Below, one piece after another: positions 60,684-64,000 of a DNA stretch of 64,000 bases. A program made the position numbers and the translations under genes. The stretch is from the NCBI GenBank assembly GCA_900543395.1, contig UQQT01000006.1, positions 8,412-72,411 of the forward strand, given 5' to 3'. Below the pieces are notes generated by a model. That model was given only the letters and a program-made list of their open reading frames with translations. It was not told where the DNA came from and searched no databases. Numbering within the stretch: position 1 is the first letter of the stretch; the number at the start of each line of letters is the position of its first letter. Source of the stretch: an uncultured Oscillospiraceae bacterium. Lineage in GTDB: Bacteria > Bacillota > Clostridia > Oscillospirales > Acutalibacteraceae.

Positions 60684-61460
60684 TCATACACTCTCCTTGT
60701 TGTTATTCTTTAAAAATTCGTCCGCAAGCGCAAGGTACGCCTGCGAGCCCTTCGACGCGCGGTCGAAATATATAATCGGCTGACCGAAGCCCGGAGCCTC
60801 GCTCAGTCTGACATTACGCGGAATTGTCGACGCGTATACTTTTTTCGGGAAGAACCTCTTGACCTCCGTCACGACCTGCTGGGTTAAATTCAGTCTGCCG
60901 TCGAACATGGTAAGAAGCACGCCCTCGATGTCGAGATACGGGTTGTACGCCTTTTTGATTTTTCTCGCCGTGTTCATAAGCTGGCTCAAGCCCTCGAGCG
61001 CGTAGTATTCGCACTGAATCGGGACTAAAAACGTATCCGAAGCCGCAAGCGCGTTGAGCGTTATTAATCCGAGCGACGGCGGGCAGTCGAGAAATATGAA
61101 GTCGTAATCCTCCCATATTCCGGCAAGAGCTTTTTTCAATATGCTTTCGCGGTGAGGAGTGTCTATAATCTCAAGCTCCGCCCCTGCAAGATCCATATTC
61201 GCGGGTATAATATCGACGTTTTCGAACGCCGTTTTGATTATAACGTCCCGAGCCTCCGCCTGACCCGTCAGCACGTCGAACGACGATTTTTTTATCTCTC
61301 TTTTATTTATTCCGTAACCGCTTGTGGAATTTCCCTGCGGGTCTATGTCCGCAAGCAGAACCTTATAGCCCCTGTTTCCCACGGCGGCGGACAGATTTAC
61401 GGCTGTCGTTGTCTTGCCGACTCCGCCCTTCTGATTGAGGATAGAAACGGTTTTTGCCAT
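60684..61460 (-). CDS. soj: ParA/Soj-family ATPase
   Basis: 258 residues from the ATG at 61460 (AGAGG 7 nt before). Deviant Walker A KGGVGKTTT (11-19) with the signature Lys, switch I DIDPQGNST, switch II FLDCPPSLGLITLNAL (in part: DCPPSLG) and late RLSEAPGFGQPI, all Soj-type. ParA proteins position chromosome origins with ParB. No parB follows; instead glgA begins after one base. Either ParB is elsewhere or this is an orphan ParA with another cargo. Confidence 0.93.
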   Translation of the reverse strand: MAKTVSILNQKGGVGKTTTAVNLSAAVGNRGYKVLLADIDPQGNSTSGYGINKREIKKSSFDVLTGQAEARDVIIKTAFENVDIIPANMDLAGAELEIIDTPHRESILKKALAGIWEDYDFIFLDCPPSLGLITLNALAASDTFLVPIQCEYYALEGLSQLMNTARKIKKAYNPYLDIEGVLLTMFDGRLNLTQQVVTEVKRFFPKKVYASTIPRNVRLSEAPGFGQPIIYFDRASKGSQAYLALADEFLKNNNKESV

Positions 61461-61472
61461 GGTCATACCTCT

Positions 61473-62843
61473 TTAAACGTTAATTTTTTTGACTCTCTCG
61501 GCTTCTTTTCTTACGTTTTCGGGGCTCGGTCCGCCGAGAGACGTTCTGCCCGTTACGCAGTTTTCGAGATTTACAGCATTGTAAATGCCGTCGTCGAAAA
61601 GCCCGCTTGCGTTTTTATATTCGTCCATAGTAAGAGTTTCGAACGTCTTTGAATTCGCAATGCAGTATGCGACAAGTCCGCCCGTAACTTTATAAGCGTC
61701 CCTGAACGGCATACCCTTGGAAACGAGAAAATCGGCGCAGTCGGTAGCGTTTATGAATCCCGAAGCCGCCGCCGCGCGGAGATTTTCCCGCTTAACGGTC
61801 ATTGTTTCAAGCATCGGAATAAACGCCGTAAGGCAAGCCTTTACGGAGTCTATGCTGTCGAATACCGCGTCCTTGTCCTCCTGCATATCCTTATTGTATG
61901 CAAGCGGAATTCCCTTCATTACGGTAAGAAGCGCCATATTGTCGCCGAATACCCTGCCCGATTTGCCTCTGACAAGCTCCGCGATATCGGGGTTCTTTTT
62001 CTGAGGCATAATGCTCGAACCGGTCGAAAACGCGTCGTCAAGCTCTATGTATTTGAATTCATGAGAGCACCAGAGGATTATTTCCTCCGAAAAACGCGAT
62101 AAATGAACCATGATTATCGACATTACGGACGACAGCTCTATGCAGAAATCCCTGTCGGAAACGCCGTCGAGCGAATTGTGACAAACGTCGTCCATATTGA
62201 GAAGCTCCGCAGTCTTGATTCTGTCAATCGGATAAGTCGTGCCTGCGAGCGCTCCGCAGCCGAGCGGCGAACGGTTGAGTCTCAAAACGGCTGAATCAAG
62301 TCTCTCCTTGTCTCTTAAAAACATCTCGGCATACGCGAGCATATAATGACCGAACGTGACGGGCTGGGCGCGCTGTAAATGCGTATATCCGCTCATAACC
62401 GCGTCGGAATATTTTTCGCCCGCATCGGCAAGCACGCCGATAAGCTTAGTAAGCATTTCACGGATCGTTTTGCATTCGCTTCTCAAATAAAGTCTTACGT
62501 CCAAAGCGACCTGATCGTTTCTGCTTCTCGCCGTGTGAAGCCTCTTGCCGGCGTCGCCTATGCGCGAGGTAAGCTCACCCTCGACGAACGTATGTATGTC
62601 CTCGCTGTCGGGGGGAATGACGAGAGAGCCGTCGGTAAGCTCTTTTTCTATCTCTTTTAAGCCGTTTATAATTTTGTCCGCGTCCTCGGGTGTTATTATT
62701 CCGTTCATGCCGAGCATTGCAGCGTGGGCGATACTGCCCTCGATATCCTCTTTATACATACGGCTGTCGGTTCGTATCGACGAGTTGAAATCGTTCGTCG
62801 TTTTCGAAACCTCCTTGCTGAATCTGCCTGCCCAAAGTTTCAT
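61473..62843 (-). CDS. argH: Argininosuccinate lyase ArgH
   Basis: Last step of arginine synthesis: argininosuccinate to arginine and fumarate. 456 residues, RBS AGAGGAAA. MKLWAGRFSKE start, HTARSRNDQVALD with catalytic residues, RAQPVTFGHY and the fumarase-superfamily signature GSSIMPQKKNPD with the catalytic Ser loop. argG is not beside it, which is unusual; flanked by a sugar isomerase and soj in a tight operon. Confidence 0.97.
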   Translation of the reverse strand: MKLWAGRFSKEVSKTTNDFNSSIRTDSRMYKEDIEGSIAHAAMLGMNGIITPEDADKIINGLKEIEKELTDGSLVIPPDSEDIHTFVEGELTSRIGDAGKRLHTARSRNDQVALDVRLYLRSECKTIREMLTKLIGVLADAGEKYSDAVMSGYTHLQRAQPVTFGHYMLAYAEMFLRDKERLDSAVLRLNRSPLGCGALAGTTYPIDRIKTAELLNMDDVCHNSLDGVSDRDFCIELSSVMSIIMVHLSRFSEEIILWCSHEFKYIELDDAFSTGSSIMPQKKNPDIAELVRGKSGRVFGDNMALLTVMKGIPLAYNKDMQEDKDAVFDSIDSVKACLTAFIPMLETMTVKRENLRAAAASGFINATDCADFLVSKGMPFRDAYKVTGGLVAYCIANSKTFETLTMDEYKNASGLFDDGIYNAVNLENCVTGRTSLGGPSPENVRKEAERVKKINV

Positions 62844-62869
62844 TTATATTTCCTCTTTATTCCTCTTGA

Positions 62870-63721
62870 TTAATTGTTTTTCATAGTCTCTTTAAGAAAA
62901 TCGACCGCTTTTCTTATATCCTTTTCCGGGTCATCGCCGACCTCGCGCTCAATAGTAAGGAAGCCGTCGTAGCCTATCTCCTCAAGAGCCTTTAAGTACG
63001 CGGGGAAATCAACGCTTCCCTCGCCGAGCGGAACCTCGATAAACGAGTCCTCGGTAACGATAACGTTCTGCTTCATTCCGTAGATGACCTCGGGGTCGAG
63101 ATAATAAAGCTGTCTGCCGTCCTTTGCGTGAGTGTGGACGATATAATCTTTAAGATTGTGAACAGCCTTAACGGGGTCGTCGCCCGTGACCATAACGAGG
63201 TTCGCAGGATCGAGATTGACCGCAACGCCCTTTGAATTAAGAGAATCAAGGAAGCTTTTAAGAGTAAGCGAAGTCTCGGGACCCGTCTCTATCGCAAAAT
63301 GCGCGTCAAGCTTATCGGCGTATTCTGCAAGAGAGAAGCACGCCTCCTGCATGATTTTGAATCTGTCGCAGCTGTGATCCTCCGGGACGACGCCGATATG
63401 CGTAGTTACGATATTTGTTTCAAGATCCTTCGCAAGATCGAGAATTCTCTCCGATTTCTCAACCTTCATCGCATTATTTTCTTTAATCGTGAATCCGCCC
63501 GTGCCGAGATCTCCGCACAGCGCGGAAATAACGAGTCCGTTGTCCTTGACGAGCTTTAAAAACTCTCTTCTCTTTTCGGGTGTGAGATTTTCGGGAGCCA
63601 TGTCTCCGCGCGTAGAGTAAACCTGTATACCCTTTGCGCCGATCTTCGCCGCCTTTTCAACCGCCGTTCTTATGTCGCAGCGGAAGCTGTCTATTATTAC
63701 GCCTATGGGAAAATTCTTCAT
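62870..63721 (-). CDS. Sugar phosphate isomerase/epimerase (xylose isomerase-like TIM barrel)
   Basis: 283 residues from the ATG at 63721 (GAGG 8 nt before); an ATG five codons earlier lacks an RBS. Metal-site segments: THIGVVPED, FAIETGPET (Glu), VNLDPANLVMV (Asp), VHTHAKDGRQ (His) and FLTIERE (Glu). Similar enzymes (IolE/IolI, tagatose epimerase group) act on inositol or ketose sugars; none of their pathway genes is nearby. First gene of the operon reading to 57263. Confidence 0.87.
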   Translation of the reverse strand: MKNFPIGVIIDSFRCDIRTAVEKAAKIGAKGIQVYSTRGDMAPENLTPEKRREFLKLVKDNGLVISALCGDLGTGGFTIKENNAMKVEKSERILDLAKDLETNIVTTHIGVVPEDHSCDRFKIMQEACFSLAEYADKLDAHFAIETGPETSLTLKSFLDSLNSKGVAVNLDPANLVMVTGDDPVKAVHNLKDYIVHTHAKDGRQLYYLDPEVIYGMKQNVIVTEDSFIEVPLGEGSVDFPAYLKALEEIGYDGFLTIEREVGDDPEKDIRKAVDFLKETMKNN

Positions 63722-63897
63722 AACGAGTCCTCTCATTCGATTTTTTGTTCAATTTGTTTATACGGTTTAATATTTTCTCGATAACAGTATAACGCGGATA
63801 GTTATTTATGTCAATAAAAAGAAAAAGTACGGCATAAGTTAAAAGAACACCGGAAAAACGTTCGTAAAAAAATTTAAAAAAAACTTACGAAAAACGC

Positions 63898-63926
63898 TTG
63901 ACATCCCCGGCTCTCTCTGCTATAAT
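63898..63926 (+). promoter_or_regulatory. Perfect sigma-A promoter of the tRNA gene
   Basis: TTGACA (63898-63903), 17 bp, TATAAT (63921-63926), with a GC-rich discriminator-like stretch before the tRNA start at 63948. Confidence 0.88.
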
Positions 63927-63947
63927 ACAAAACGTTCCACGGAACAT

Positions 63948-64000
63948 GCGAGAGTGGCGGAATCGGCAGACGCGCACGTTTGAGGGGCGTGTGGTAATCC
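63948..64000 (+). tRNA. tRNA-Leu(GAG), cut by the window edge
   Basis: Acceptor 5' strand GCGAGAG (63948-63954), TG, D-arm GGCGGAATCGGCAGACGC, anticodon stem CACGT/GCGTG enclosing loop TTGAGGG with anticodon GAG at 63982-63984, then the start of a long class II variable arm. The T-arm and 3' acceptor strand lie beyond the window. Confidence 0.9.

Overview
The window looks like a chromosome segment of an anaerobic, low-to-mid GC Gram-positive bacterium of the class Clostridia, probably an uncultured gut or rumen Oscillospirales-like lineage. This rests on LuxS, WalJ/RlmH, an iron-sulfur L-serine dehydratase, a TagGH-type exporter, heterodimeric ABC exporters, LPXTG-like anchored proteins ending in a KKK tail, strong AGGAGG ribosome binding sites, and many sigma-A promoters with exact 17-bp spacers. 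I see no phage, integrase, transposase gene or CRISPR array. The taxon call is inference; no rRNA gene is present.

Layout. 1-5534: a cut secreted protein reads leftwards; a six-gene run reads rightwards (LCAT-like esterase, two-gene ABC transporter, cyclase-family hydrolase, YerB-like lipoprotein, luxS). 5535-5916: terminator hairpins that seem split by a MITE-like insertion. 5917-8081: two radical-SAM genes. 8619-11254: murA, walJ, rlmH. 11546-16705: ogg, a small membrane protein, then tadA-mnmE-mnmG. 16846-20044: Cthe_2159-type lipoprotein, DUF4956 membrane protein and VTC-type polyphosphate polymerase. 20166-24054: heterodimeric ABC exporter. 24309-25577: secreted protein behind a perfect promoter. 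25932-29016: ysxC and lon, lon with a long structured leader. 29361-38545: anchored repeat protein, a 56-aa protein with a likely ACG start, two M42 peptidases, a GNAT enzyme, a lipoprotein, L-serine dehydratase, a GPH-type transporter, a decayed DinJ-YafQ toxin-antitoxin pair and a second anchored protein. 38740-48271: family 4 uracil-DNA glycosylase, a transporter with a 330-residue cytosolic coiled-coil tail, an amino-acid ABC importer and a second heterodimeric ABC exporter. 48511-50343: an AT-rich HaeIII/NgoPII-like (GGCC) restriction-modification pair, probably acquired. 50534-55770: cell-surface polysaccharide export operon (giant glycosyltransferase, coiled-coil protein, TagH, TagG). 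55993-57122: YjdF-like membrane protein and a compact locus resembling a type I toxin-antitoxin (22-aa membrane peptide fully overlapped by an antisense RNA). 57263-63721: leftward operon of sugar isomerase, argH, parA/soj, glgA, a second isomerase and a CPBP protease. The right edge cuts a tRNA-Leu(GAG) gene.

How it fits together: most genes are housekeeping (cell wall start, tRNA and rRNA modification, DNA repair, proteolysis) or envelope and transport. murA-walJ-rlmH, mnmE-mnmG and a ParA gene often lie in the origin-proximal part of Firmicutes chromosomes, but I see no dnaA, parB or DnaA-box cluster. The best candidates for new biology are the 22-aa peptide/antisense RNA locus (56798-57122), the structured RNA upstream of lon, the dodecapeptide-repeat wall protein, the transporter with a coiled-coil tail, and a family of small interspersed palindromes at gene ends.
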